64,000 nt of DNA from Rhodoferax sp. U2-2l (GCF_020594515.1 NZ_JAJCTH010000003.1:62001-126000), one strand, 5' to 3'; positions 36,856 through 45,417 are shown, counted from the first letter of the stretch. Notes: a model not told the origin generated them from the letters alone. Numbers and translations: made by a program.

Positions 36856-37950
36856 ATGCGTGTTGTTTTGATGGGTGCAGGTCACATTGGCCAAAGCATT
36901 GCCGCCCTGCTGTCGCGAAGTGGCGACTACCAGGTGAAAGTGGTGGATTGCAGCGTGGTCGCGCTCAAGGCGCTGAACGCTTTGCCGGTGGAAACCGCGC
37001 TGATCGACACCTCGGACGTGGCTGAATTGCGCGCCTGCATGACGGGTTATGACGCGGTCATCAACGCCTTGCCCTACCACCTGGCGCTGACCGTGGCCAC
37101 CCAGGCCAAGGCGGCAGGCTGCCACTACTTTGATCTGACCGAAGACGTGGCCGCCACCCGCGGCATCATGGCGCTGGCGGCGGGCGCCCAGACCGCCTTC
37201 ATGCCGCAGTGTGGTCTGGCGCCGGGCTTCATCGGCATCGTGGCGCACCATTTGTGCCAGAAGTTCACCGATTTGCACGAGGTCAAGATGCGCGTGGGTG
37301 CGCTGCCCGCCTTCCCGACCAACTCGCTCAAGTACAACCTGACCTGGAGCGTGGACGGCCTGATCAACGAGTATTGCCACCCCTGCGAAGCCATCCGTGA
37401 CGGCAAAGTCATCGAGGTGCTGCCGCTCGAAGGCATGGAACATTTCAGCCTTGACGGCACCGAATACGAAGCCTTCAACACCAGCGGCGGCCTGGGCACG
37501 CTGTGTGACACGCTCAAGGGCCGGGTGCAGACGCTGGACTACAAAACCGTGCGTTATCCCGGCCACGGCGCCATCATGAAAATGTTGCTGCAAGAACTCG
37601 GCATGCAGCACGACCAGGAGACGCTCAAAGCCATCCTGCGCAAATCCATCCCGCTGACCATGCAAGACGTGGTGCTGGTGTTTGTGACGGTGAGCGGTGA
37701 ATGTGATGGCAAGTTCATGCAAGAGGTGTTTGCCCGCAAGATTTTTGCCGACCGCAGCGAAGCCAACCCGATGAGCGCCATCCAGATCACCACCGCCGCC
37801 GCCATCTGCGCCGCGGTGGACTTGTTCCGTGAAGGCAAGTTGCCGCAGCACGGCTTCATCAAACAAGAGCAGGTGGCCCTGCCCGACCTGCTGGCCAACC
37901 GCTTTGGCAGCGCCTACGAGCAGTCACGCCAGGTCGAGTCGATTGGTTGA
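36856..37950 (+). CDS. Saccharopine-dehydrogenase-family protein, probable L-lysine 6-dehydrogenase
   Basis: 364-aa NAD(P)-dependent enzyme. The N-terminal Rossmann motif is VVLMGAGHIGQSIAALLSRS; the C-terminal half is the saccharopine-dehydrogenase catalytic fold (CGLAPGFIGIVAHHLCQKF, TYNL-like KYNLTWSVDGLINEY). At 364 aa it matches L-lysine 6-dehydrogenases rather than bacterial saccharopine reductases. The next gene is an aminoadipate-semialdehyde dehydrogenase, which would oxidise the product. AAGGAGAGAG immediately before fixes the start at 36856. True saccharopine dehydrogenase activity is the alternative. Confidence 0.85.
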   Translation: MRVVLMGAGHIGQSIAALLSRSGDYQVKVVDCSVVALKALNALPVETALIDTSDVAELRACMTGYDAVINALPYHLALTVATQAKAAGCHYFDLTEDVAATRGIMALAAGAQTAFMPQCGLAPGFIGIVAHHLCQKFTDLHEVKMRVGALPAFPTNSLKYNLTWSVDGLINEYCHPCEAIRDGKVIEVLPLEGMEHFSLDGTEYEAFNTSGGLGTLCDTLKGRVQTLDYKTVRYPGHGAIMKMLLQELGMQHDQETLKAILRKSIPLTMQDVVLVFVTVSGECDGKFMQEVFARKIFADRSEANPMSAIQITTAAAICAAVDLFREGKLPQHGFIKQEQVALPDLLANRFGSAYEQSRQVESIG

Positions 37951-38024
37951 GGGGGCATTGCGCAGCGCCTGCGCTCCCCCGTTCAAGCCTGGCGCCATGC
38001 AGCCTGATACGGTTCGGCTTTCCT

Positions 38025-38058
38025 CCCTCTCCCGCTGGGAGAGGGCTGGGGAGAGGGC
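38025..38058. repeat. REP-like palindromic repeat
   Basis: CCCTCTCCC, GCT, GGGAGAGGG is a perfect 9-bp inverted repeat, continued by CTGGGGAGAGGGC. It matches the dispersed CCCTCTCCC...GGGAGAGGGCTGGGG element seen between genes in many proteobacteria. It lies between the lysine dehydrogenase and the aldehyde dehydrogenase genes and could modulate readthrough. Confidence 0.7.
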
Positions 38059-38151
38059 TACCGGTGGCCTTGGCGAGTCGCCCGTTCAGTGGTAAAAAAG
38101 CCCTGCAACCTTATGCCATAAGGCCCAATAGCACCTTTTTCAGGAGCCAAC

Positions 38152-39663
38152 ATGCGCACCTCTGTCACGGAACTGATGAGCTCGCTGGGCGTGGCCCCCG
38201 AAGTCCTGCAAGGCGGCGACCTGGCCACCCTGTCGCCCATCGACGGTCAACGGCTGGCCCAGGTGCACACCGCGCCGCTGACCGACGTGGCCGCCACCAC
38301 CGAGCGTGCTCAAGCCGCCTTTTTGCGCTGGCGCAGCGTACCGGCGCCGCAGCGCGGTGAACTGGTGCGGCTGCTGGGCGAGGAATTGCGTGCCCACAAG
38401 CAGGCGCTGGGCGCGCTGGTGACGCTGGAGGTGGGCAAAGTGTCCTCTGAAGGCCTGGGCGAGGTGCAGGAAATGATCGACATCTGCGACTTTGCCGTGG
38501 GCCTGTCGCGCCAGTTGCACGGCCTGACGATCGCCAGCGAGCGCCCCGGCCATCGCATGATGGAAACCTGGCACCCGCTGGGCGTGGTGGGCGTCATCAC
38601 CGCGTTCAACTTCCCGGTGGCGGTGTGGGCCTGGAACGCCGCGCTGGCGCTCGTGTGCGGCGACGCGGTGATCTGGAAACCGTCAGAAAAAGCACCACTG
38701 TGCGCGCTGGCGGTGCACGCGCTGTTAGAGCGCGCAGCCCGGCGGTTTGGCCAACCCGAGCTGACACGCGACCTGTGCCAGGTGTTGCTCGGCAATGGCG
38801 CGGTCGGGCAGGCGCTGGCGGACCACCCCAAGGTGGCGCTGGTGTCCGCCACCGGCAGCACCCGCATGGGCCGGGTGGTGGGTGAAAGTGTGGCTTCGCG
38901 CATTGGACGCTGCCTGCTGGAGCTGGGCGGCAACAACGCCATCATCGTCGCCCCCAGCGCCGACCTGGACATGGCCGTGCGCGCCGTCGCCTTTGCCGCC
39001 GCAGGCACCGCGGGCCAGCGCTGCACCAGCGCGCGCCGACTCATCGTGCATGAGCGCGTGTACGACGAACTGGTGGGCCGCCTGAAAAAAGCCTATGCCA
39101 GCTTCACCATCGGTGCGCCCGACGAGCCCGGCACCTTGCTCGGCCCGCTGATCGACCAGGCCGCGTTTGATGCCATGCAGCTTGCGCTGGCGCAGGCGCG
39201 TGTCCAGGGTGGCCAGGTCACGGGTGGTGAGCGGGTCTTGCAAGACCGTTACCCCAACGCGTTTTATGTGTCCGCGGCCTTGGTGGAGATGCCCGCGCAA
39301 AGCGGCGTGGTGCGCCATGAAACCTTTGCACCGATCCTCTATGTGATGGCGTACCAGACGCTCGATGAGGCGATCGCGCTCAACAACGATGTGCCGCAGG
39401 GCCTGTCGTCCGCCATCTTCACCACCGATTTGCGCGAGGCCGAAACCTTTCTGTCGGCCACCGGGTCAGACTGCGGCATCGCCAACGTGAACATCGGCAC
39501 CTCGGGCGCCGAAATTGGCGGCGCCTTCGGCGGCGAGAAAGAAACCGGCGGCGGCCGCGAGTCCGGCTCAGACAGCTGGCGGGCCTACATGCGCCGCGCC
39601 ACCAACACCATCAACTACTCCAGCGCGCTGCCGCTGGCGCAGGGGGTGCGGTTTGACATCTGA
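38152..39663 (+). CDS. amaB: Alpha-aminoadipate-semialdehyde dehydrogenase (ALDH7 family)
   Basis: 503-aa NAD-dependent aldehyde dehydrogenase of the antiquitin/AmaB group. Catalytic residues are Glu257 in LELGGNNAI and Cys291 in GTAGQRCTSARRL. The N-terminal LSPIDGQRLAQVHT and VITAFNFPVAVWAWNAALAL, and the C-terminal GEKETGGGRESGSDSWRAYM, are characteristic of ALDH7. It would oxidise 2-aminoadipate 6-semialdehyde (piperideine-6-carboxylate) formed from lysine by the upstream enzyme. CAGGAG precedes the ATG. The 201-bp gap to the upstream gene contains a REP-like repeat. Confidence 0.92.
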   Translation: MRTSVTELMSSLGVAPEVLQGGDLATLSPIDGQRLAQVHTAPLTDVAATTERAQAAFLRWRSVPAPQRGELVRLLGEELRAHKQALGALVTLEVGKVSSEGLGEVQEMIDICDFAVGLSRQLHGLTIASERPGHRMMETWHPLGVVGVITAFNFPVAVWAWNAALALVCGDAVIWKPSEKAPLCALAVHALLERAARRFGQPELTRDLCQVLLGNGAVGQALADHPKVALVSATGSTRMGRVVGESVASRIGRCLLELGGNNAIIVAPSADLDMAVRAVAFAAAGTAGQRCTSARRLIVHERVYDELVGRLKKAYASFTIGAPDEPGTLLGPLIDQAAFDAMQLALAQARVQGGQVTGGERVLQDRYPNAFYVSAALVEMPAQSGVVRHETFAPILYVMAYQTLDEAIALNNDVPQGLSSAIFTTDLREAETFLSATGSDCGIANVNIGTSGAEIGGAFGGEKETGGGRESGSDSWRAYMRRATNTINYSSALPLAQGVRFDI

Positions 39664-40239
39664 CGACCGGGGGTGAGGGGAAGTACATTGGCACGCGAGA
39701 GCATTGGGTGTGGCGGCTGCCAGGCGGGCGGTGGGGTTGCCGTTCTCCGGCTTGCTCGCGGGTGATGGTGTTGGTCCGTCTGGCGCTCAGGTGTCGCTGT
39801 TGGGTTGGTTCGCCGACTTTCACGTCACGCGAATAGGGCCTGCGCCCGACAACCCCACCACCCGCCCTCAACATGTTTGGATGGGGTGTTGGGGTTCAGG
39901 TTCAGGCTAATTGCGGAAATTCGATTTGCCAATCTGCCCGCGAGATTGCTGACATTGCGTGTCACGATTTGGTTGCGGCCCGTGTCACATCCATTTGACG
40001 AATAGCGCAGCTGGGAACAACGGAAGCTCCGAGGGCTCCAAGGTCATGCTCGGGTGTGCAGTGTGCACTGCGCATGGTGACGGTTTTGTGGCCGTGCCAG
40101 CGTCCCGAAATGTAATCCAGTCCGTTCTCGTTGTAAGGCGCGAGTGATAACGGCGTACGGGGTCTAGCGTACCGACAGCCGCGGAAGGCAAATCGAGAAT
40201 CCCTCTTTTGACTGGAAATGACGCTATTCATAATCGGCA
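39664..40239. other. Non-coding or decayed stretch, no gene recognised
   Basis: About 575 bp between amaB and the KaiB remnant. No open frame has convincing protein features. A short frame around 39910-39960 reads EIRFANLPARLL, which faintly resembles the linker of Crp/Fnr regulators, but it is too short to call. Base composition drops from the GC-rich left part to a more mixed right part, fitting the left edge of an accessory segment. Confidence 0.5.
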
Positions 40240-40527
40240 GGTCATTTTGACCTACCCGTGATCCATGCAGCGTCACTAGCCGTCCGGGCCTTTCCAGAAT
40301 TCGTGGGGAGATGATGCTTGTCTGCAACCCTTTCAGATGTTGGGCTTTGTGACCACAAGGAGATTGAGATCGTGGACGTGCTCGTCGGGCCGAAACGCGC
40401 TTTGGCGAAAGGCATCTTCATGACGCCAACCTTGGTCGTAGCTCCGTCGGTATGCAGAATCGTCGGCACGCTCAGGCAGACGCAAACTGTACTGCTGGCC
40501 TTGGGGTTGAAAGGCGTGACTGCATGA
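40240..40527 (+). pseudogene. KaiB-domain remnant with in-frame TGA
   Basis: The downstream part (from a TTG at 40318) reads KEIEIVDVLVGPKRALAKGI, FMTPTLVVAPSVCRIVGTL and LLALGL, which matches the C-terminal two thirds of KaiB including the conserved D-V-L, T-P-T-L and R-I-x-G-x-L elements. In the same frame upstream, HFDLPVIHAASLAVRAF fits the missing first strand and helix, but a TGA at 40312-40314 interrupts it where KaiB-like proteins often have an Ile-Cys-Glu, and no start codon is seen. A shortened 69-aa product from TTG 40318, preceded by GGGGAG, is possible but would lack the first strand. The stop overlaps the next gene's ATG (ATGA), so the pair was an operon. No kaiC is present. Confidence 0.7.
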
Positions 40528-43500
40528 GCCGTGAATATTCCTCGCCTGGGCAGAACGTGAATGAAGAAATCGCGGCATTAATCGAGACGCTGCACGATAC
40601 CGAGCAGCGTCTCGATGAACTGACGGGCGGAGCGGTCGATTCGGTGACGGATCGCAGCGGCCGGACGCTACTGCTGCGGCTGGCGCACGATCAATTGCGG
40701 TGCAGCGAGGCGGCTAAACAGGCCGCCCTCATTGACTCGCTGCCGGCTCCGATCGCCTTGCTTGATGGGCAGGGGCTCATCGTTGTTGTGAACGACGCTT
40801 GGCGGCAATTCGGCAGGGAAAATCTGCTGCAGAGCCCGGACTTCTGCGTTGGGCTCAACTACCTCGAGATTTGTGACAGCGCACAGGACGCGCCAGAGGC
40901 CCGCCAGGTGGCCGCGGGAATTCGTTCGGTGCTGCTCGGTCGGGCAAAGAGCTTTTCGTTCGAATATTCCTGTCATTCTCCGGCAGAGCAGCGCTGGTTC
41001 GTGCTAACAGCCTCGCCTCTCCCCAATGACCGTCTGATTGGCGCCGTGATCATGCATCACAATATCAGCGACCGGAAGCGGTCGGAAGAGGAACAGCGCT
41101 CAGTCAGCCAGCTGCTCGCTAGCATCATCGACAACATACCAACCGCGGTTCAGCTCAAATCGGTGCAGAACGATTTTCGCATCCAGATCTGGAACAAGGC
41201 TGCCGAGGCTTTGTATGGGTTGCCGCGCCAAGACGCCATCGGTCGCAACGTCCACGACCTCTGGCCGAAATTCGATGCCGATCGTATGCACGCGTCAGAT
41301 CTGGAGCTGATGGACAACAGAAATCTGCAAGATTTTCCTGATCGTGCCGTGCTCACGGTTGATCGCGGGACGGTCAGTGCGCATATGCGAAAGATCGCAT
41401 TGTCCGACGCCAGCGGAACGGCGACGCACCTGCTGGTGATCGCCGACGACATCACCGAGCGCAAGGCCGCGGAAGCCAGGATGATCCACCTTTCCCGTGT
41501 CTATGCGATGCTCAGCGGTATCAATAACTTGATCGTAAGGGCCACCAGTCGTGACGAGCTGTTCAAGGAAGCCTGCGCGATTGCGGTGGAGGCCGGCGGC
41601 TTCCGCATGTCCTTGATCGCCATTGTTGATCCTAGCACGACGAGGATTGTGCCCGTCGCGTCAACCGGCAAAGACGAAGCGCTGCTGGCGGACATCCAGG
41701 AACTCCTTGCATCGGCCGAAGGCGCAAGAAGCACCATGGTCGCGAAAGCTATCAGGGACAAAGAGATAGCGGTGGCGAACGATTCGCTGAACGACCCGCG
41801 GCTTGTCTTTGGCGGGAAATACGCCGAAGCCGGCGTCCGCTCAATGGCCATCTTTCCACTGATCGTTTCGAACGTGGCCGTCGGCGTATTCACCATGTAC
41901 GCAAGCGAGATCGAATTTTTTCGGGAAGAGGAGTTAAAGCTTCTGGCTGATCTCGCCGGTGACATCGCGTTCGCCATCGATCACATCGACAAGCAGGAGC
42001 GGCTCAACTACCTTGCCTACTACGACGTTCTCACCGGCCTTCCCAACCGAACGCTGCTTGATGATCGCCTGGAACAGGGAACGCGTGCCGCGCGGCGAAA
42101 CGACGGGCTGCTCGCCGTGATGTCCGTTGATCTCGACAACTTCAAGGCCGTAAACGACACACTCGGCCACACCGTCGGTGACGCCTTGTTGCGTGAGGTC
42201 GCTAACCGCCTGGTTTCATGTGTACGCGATACCGATACCGTGGGGCGTCTGGGCGGTGATGAATTTCTCATTCTTTTGCCAGAAATAGGCAGCAGCGAAG
42301 ATGCTGCAATGGTGGCCCGGAAGCTAATCGAAAGCTGCGCGAGACCATACTTGATCGCCGGTCACGAGTTGTTCGTTTCAGCCAGTATTGGCATCACGCT
42401 GTTCCCGACCGATGCCGCGGAAAGCGAGACCCTTATCCGCAATGCCGACACGGCGATGTATCGAGCCAAGGAACTGGGGCGCAATACCTATCAGTTCTTC
42501 ACCGCGGAAATGAACCGGAACACGCAGGAGAAACTAGACCTTGAAAGGGATCTTCGTCATGCCCTGAGCAGGGGCGAGTTTCTGATCCACTATCAGCCTA
42601 AGGTGAGTTGCACAACGGGAAAAATCACCGGTTTCGAAGCCTTATTGCGCTGGCAGCACCCGCTTCGAGGATTGGTCGGCCCGGTCGCGTTCATCCCGCT
42701 ATTGGAGGAAAGCAGGTTGATCGTTGCGGTCGGCGAATGGGTGCTGACGAATGCCTGTATTCAAGCCCAGCGATGGCACGACACTGGCTTGGGGACGCCT
42801 AGCATTGCGGTCAATATCTCGGGCCGGCAGATTGAAGCGGGTGACCTGTGCGAGACGGTGAAAGTCGCGCTGGCGACGAGCGGGTTAGCACCCGCCTTCC
42901 TTGAACTGGAGCTGACCGAAAGCCAGTTAATGAAGGACGCTGTGGACAGCATCGCTCTCCTGCAACGCGTGAAGGCGATGGGGGTGAAAATTTCGATCGA
43001 CGATTTTGGCACCGGCTTTTCCAGCCTTGCTTACCTGAAACGTTTTCCGATTGACTGCCTCAAAGTCGACCGAGCTTTTGTCAAGGACATCATTGCCGAT
43101 ACCAACGATGTGTCGATCACTCGCGCCATCATCACCTTGGCACACAACTTGAAGCTCAAGGTTGTCGCCGAGGGGGTCGAGACCGAGGGGCAACTGGGCT
43201 TATTGATTGCCAACCAATGCGACGAGGTACAGGGCTACTATTTCAGCAGGCCGTTGGGGGCTGAGGATGCAACGGCACTTCTGCGTACGCGGCAGTCGCT
43301 GGACAGCAGGATGATTGCCAGCATGCAGCGGAGCAGGACACTGCTTCTCGTTGACGATGAGGAAAATATCATTTCATCGCTCAAACGCCTGTTACGCCAA
43401 GACGGGTACACCATTCTGACGGCATCCGGTGCGGAACAGGGGTTGGAATTACTCGCAACCCATTCGGTCGATGTCGTCGTTTCTGACCAACGCATGCCGG

Positions 43501-44171
43501 GCATTGGTGGCATCGAATTCCTTCGCCGAATCAAGACGCTGCATCCACATACCGTGCGCCTCGTGCTCTCGGGCTACACTGACCTGCAAGCGGTCACCGA
43601 CGCGGTCAACGATGGTGCAATTTACAAGTTTCTGACCAAGCCGTGGGACGACGGCATTCTTCGTGCGCAAATCAAGGAGGCCTTCCTCAAGAAGGAGACT
43701 GCCGACGAGAATCGCCACACCGGGCCGCCCAACATGTTTGAAGACATCGGCGTGATACAAGACGTCATTAACGCCATTCCGGCCGCGATCTTTGCCAAGG
43801 ACGCGACGAGCCGCTTCGTCTTGGTCAACAAAGCGTGTGAATCGCAGTGGGGCATGAGCGCCTCCGATCTGCGCGGGACAGACGGCAGCCAGGTTTTCCC
43901 CGCCGACCAGGTGGCGAGTTTTCTCGCCAAGGATAAGGAGATTTTCGCGCGCGGCTACCTGCTCGACTATGAAGAGACCTACTGGAATGCTGAACTCAAG
44001 CAAAACCGCTTTGGCCATACCTTCAAGAAACCCGTATTCGATGCGGCCGGAAATCCGTTGTACCTGGTGTGTGTCACGGTTGATATTACCGAGCGCCGGC
44101 TGGCGACGGATAAATTGCTGCGCAGCGAAGAGAAGCTGCGTGAGGTTGCTCCCGGAAAACGTACTCCATAG
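40524..44171 (+). CDS. Multidomain PAS-PAS-GAF-GGDEF-EAL-REC-PAS signalling protein
   Basis: 1215-aa soluble signalling protein. It opens with a short coiled region (EIAALIETLHDTEQRLDELT) and a segment of the type found in proteins encoded beside kaiB/kaiC genes. Then come two PAS domains (about 65-190, 195-325), a GAF domain (about 335-490), GGDEF (motif near residue 576), EAL (motif near 703, with ELTESQL and DDFGTGFSSL), a receiver domain (about 940-1060, phosphoacceptor Asp near 987 in VVSDQRMPG) and a last PAS. Both cyclic-di-GMP motifs are intact. The C-terminus stops just after a linker helix (LLRSEEKLREVA) that normally leads into another domain, so it may be truncated. ATG 40524 is fixed by ATGA overlap with the KaiB remnant. 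Confidence 0.88.
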   Translation: MSREYSSPGQNVNEEIAALIETLHDTEQRLDELTGGAVDSVTDRSGRTLLLRLAHDQLRCSEAAKQAALIDSLPAPIALLDGQGLIVVVNDAWRQFGRENLLQSPDFCVGLNYLEICDSAQDAPEARQVAAGIRSVLLGRAKSFSFEYSCHSPAEQRWFVLTASPLPNDRLIGAVIMHHNISDRKRSEEEQRSVSQLLASIIDNIPTAVQLKSVQNDFRIQIWNKAAEALYGLPRQDAIGRNVHDLWPKFDADRMHASDLELMDNRNLQDFPDRAVLTVDRGTVSAHMRKIALSDASGTATHLLVIADDITERKAAEARMIHLSRVYAMLSGINNLIVRATSRDELFKEACAIAVEAGGFRMSLIAIVDPSTTRIVPVASTGKDEALLADIQELLASAEGARSTMVAKAIRDKEIAVANDSLNDPRLVFGGKYAEAGVRSMAIFPLIVSNVAVGVFTMYASEIEFFREEELKLLADLAGDIAFAIDHIDKQERLNYLAYYDVLTGLPNRTLLDDRLEQGTRAARRNDGLLAVMSVDLDNFKAVNDTLGHTVGDALLREVANRLVSCVRDTDTVGRLGGDEFLILLPEIGSSEDAAMVARKLIESCARPYLIAGHELFVSASIGITLFPTDAAESETLIRNADTAMYRAKELGRNTYQFFTAEMNRNTQEKLDLERDLRHALSRGEFLIHYQPKVSCTTGKITGFEALLRWQHPLRGLVGPVAFIPLLEESRLIVAVGEWVLTNACIQAQRWHDTGLGTPSIAVNISGRQIEAGDLCETVKVALATSGLAPAFLELELTESQLMKDAVDSIALLQRVKAMGVKISIDDFGTGFSSLAYLKRFPIDCLKVDRAFVKDIIADTNDVSITRAIITLAHNLKLKVVAEGVETEGQLGLLIANQCDEVQGYYFSRPLGAEDATALLRTRQSLDSRMIASMQRSRTLLLVDDEENIISSLKRLLRQDGYTILTASGAEQGLELLATHSVDVVVSDQRMPGIGGIEFLRRIKTLHPHTVRLVLSGYTDLQAVTDAVNDGAIYKFLTKPWDDGILRAQIKEAFLKKETADENRHTGPPNMFEDIGVIQDVINAIPAAIFAKDATSRFVLVNKACESQWGMSASDLRGTDGSQVFPADQVASFLAKDKEIFARGYLLDYEETYWNAELKQNRFGHTFKKPVFDAAGNPLYLVCVTVDITERRLATDKLLRSEEKLREVAPGKRTP

Positions 44172-44687
44172 CTGAAGGAAAATTTAAGACATTGGAGGTT
44201 GAAAGATGAGCAGGTGCTGTCTCGCACCCTGGAGGATGGCTCTCAACGCTCTGAACTAACGCATTGGCACCGGGCCAAAGTCTGAGAACAGCGTTTGACT
44301 GACCTCCAAATGCATGGAATTGGCCCACCCGGAAGCTGGCATTGGTGGCCGTCGGGTAACGCTGCACAACCGACATACTTTTTCCCCACTGCAACCGCTC
44401 ACTATTGAAGGTCAACGAAGGGAAGGGTTGGCTGGCTCTTTAGACCCATACTGGTAGCAGAGATAGGCGATCTGCCGTCACCCGAGCCCGCTGCTGGCTG
44501 ACATGACCCGGGGTCAGCTGTGTGGCGGCCATGTCGTCAAATTGGGTTGCGCCACTTGACCACATCGACCATGCAGACGTCCGGTCTGTGCGGATCGATC
44601 TCGGCACGGCCGAGCTGGTCACCCCGCTTATCCATCTTCTGAGCACTGTGATTACAAAAATTGTTTGAGTTTTTTGCTTGGCATGCT
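44172..44687. other. Gene-poor stretch, no gene recognised
   Basis: About 515 bp after the multidomain protein. Open frames on either strand are short, lack ribosome sites and show no recognisable domain. One minus-strand frame (44440-44700) has uneven composition and no family features. The stretch becomes AT-rich towards its right end, leading into the palindrome ahead of the hemerythrin gene. Confidence 0.5.
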
Positions 44688-44718
44688 TTAATAGATTCAT
44701 TTAATATGAATCTATTAA
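44688..44718. promoter_or_regulatory. NsrR-like operator upstream of hemerythrin gene
   Basis: A perfect 13-bp inverted repeat, TTAATAGATTCAT and ATGAATCTATTAA, with a 5-nt spacer TTAAT. Its core AGATTCAT-N5-ATGAATCT has the same 8-5-8 layout as the NsrR site AGATGCAT-N5-ATGCATCT, differing at one symmetric position. NsrR is the nitric-oxide-responsive Rrf2 repressor that controls hemerythrin-like repair or NO-handling genes, and a hemerythrin gene starts 62 bp downstream. Confidence 0.6.
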
Positions 44719-44780
44719 GCGTGTATCAGTGTCAAACGATGGTCCCTCTTTGATGCCCTGAACTTCGATCTCCCCACTTC

Positions 44781-45191
44781 ATGAACATCGACAAATTCAA
44801 ACGTCAACACCTTGACATCCTCGGCTGTATTGCCCAACTCAGACAAGCCAGCCAGGCCGGCGTCAGTGAGAACGCCGAGGAAATCGCCCGACTCATCATC
44901 GCCATGAGCTCCATCATCAAGCTGCATCTGGCGGTGGAAGATCAGGTGCTGTACCCGGCTTTGCGCAACGGCAACAACGAAGTTCTGGCGCGTATGGGCA
45001 CCAAATTTCAGGACGACATGGGCGCCATTGCGACGGCTTACATGGGGTTTGCCGAACGATGGAACCAGGCCGGTAACGTGGCCCGAGACCCGGAGGGGTT
45101 TCGCAAGGATGCCAACTCGGTCCTCAAGACCGTGCATGCCAGGATGCACAAGGAAGACACGGTGTTCTATCCGGCCATTGAAGCCCTTTGA
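44781..45191 (+). CDS. Hemerythrin-domain protein
   Basis: 136-aa four-helix hemerythrin-like protein with a probable non-haem di-iron site. Candidate ligands are His10, His49 and Glu53 (in KLHLAVEDQVLYPAL), and His119, His123 and Glu125 (in VHARMHKEDTVFYPAI). Members handle oxygen or nitric oxide, or repair iron-sulfur clusters (YtfE/DnrN relatives). The NsrR-like palindrome upstream supports an NO-related role. No good Shine-Dalgarno is seen; the ATG fits the family N-terminus. It is an isolated gene in a lower-GC patch. Confidence 0.88.
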   Translation: MNIDKFKRQHLDILGCIAQLRQASQAGVSENAEEIARLIIAMSSIIKLHLAVEDQVLYPALRNGNNEVLARMGTKFQDDMGAIATAYMGFAERWNQAGNVARDPEGFRKDANSVLKTVHARMHKEDTVFYPAIEAL

Positions 45192-45264
45192 CGCGTCGGC
45201 GTCTTCTGGACACCTCCCAGGGCGATGACTGCCCCACGCCCGTCGGACGAGCTGGAGCAGTGGC

Positions 45265-45417
45265 ATGACGCACGCACAGTGTCTGGCAGCGCTCGACAAA
45301 TTGGTCGGTGATGGCGCCATCGACGGCGACGTGGTGGCGGCATTGCGCGGTGATTTCGACCAGATTCAACACATCCGGCGCCTGTCGCAACAGGCGCACG
45401 AGGTTTTGCCAGCGTAG
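45265..45417 (+). pseudogene. Possible C-terminal fragment of an HD-GYP phosphodiesterase
   Basis: A 50-residue frame beginning MTHAQCLAALDKLVGDGAID and ending IQHIRRLSQQAHEVLPA resembles the helical tail of HD-GYP response regulators (pattern L-x-x-L-x-x-D-G-x-I-D-x-D-x-V ... I-x-x-I-x-R). The frame is closed by TGA at 45226-45228 and no HD-GYP catalytic core is found, so it would be a relic. This rests on a short pattern and may be coincidental. Confidence 0.3.

Noticed and set aside
39805-40005. A 66-codon plus-strand frame with EIRFANLPARLL, faintly like a Crp/Fnr linker
   Set aside because: Only about 12 residues match a loose pattern, with no helix-turn-helix or cNMP domain and no ribosome site.
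40311-40352. ATG at 40311 as start of the KaiB-like gene
   Set aside because: It is in a different frame and runs into TGA after 13 codons.
44440-44700. 86-codon minus-strand frame between the multidomain protein and hemerythrin genes
   Set aside because: No recognisable family, irregular composition, and it covers the AT-rich palindrome; treated as chance.
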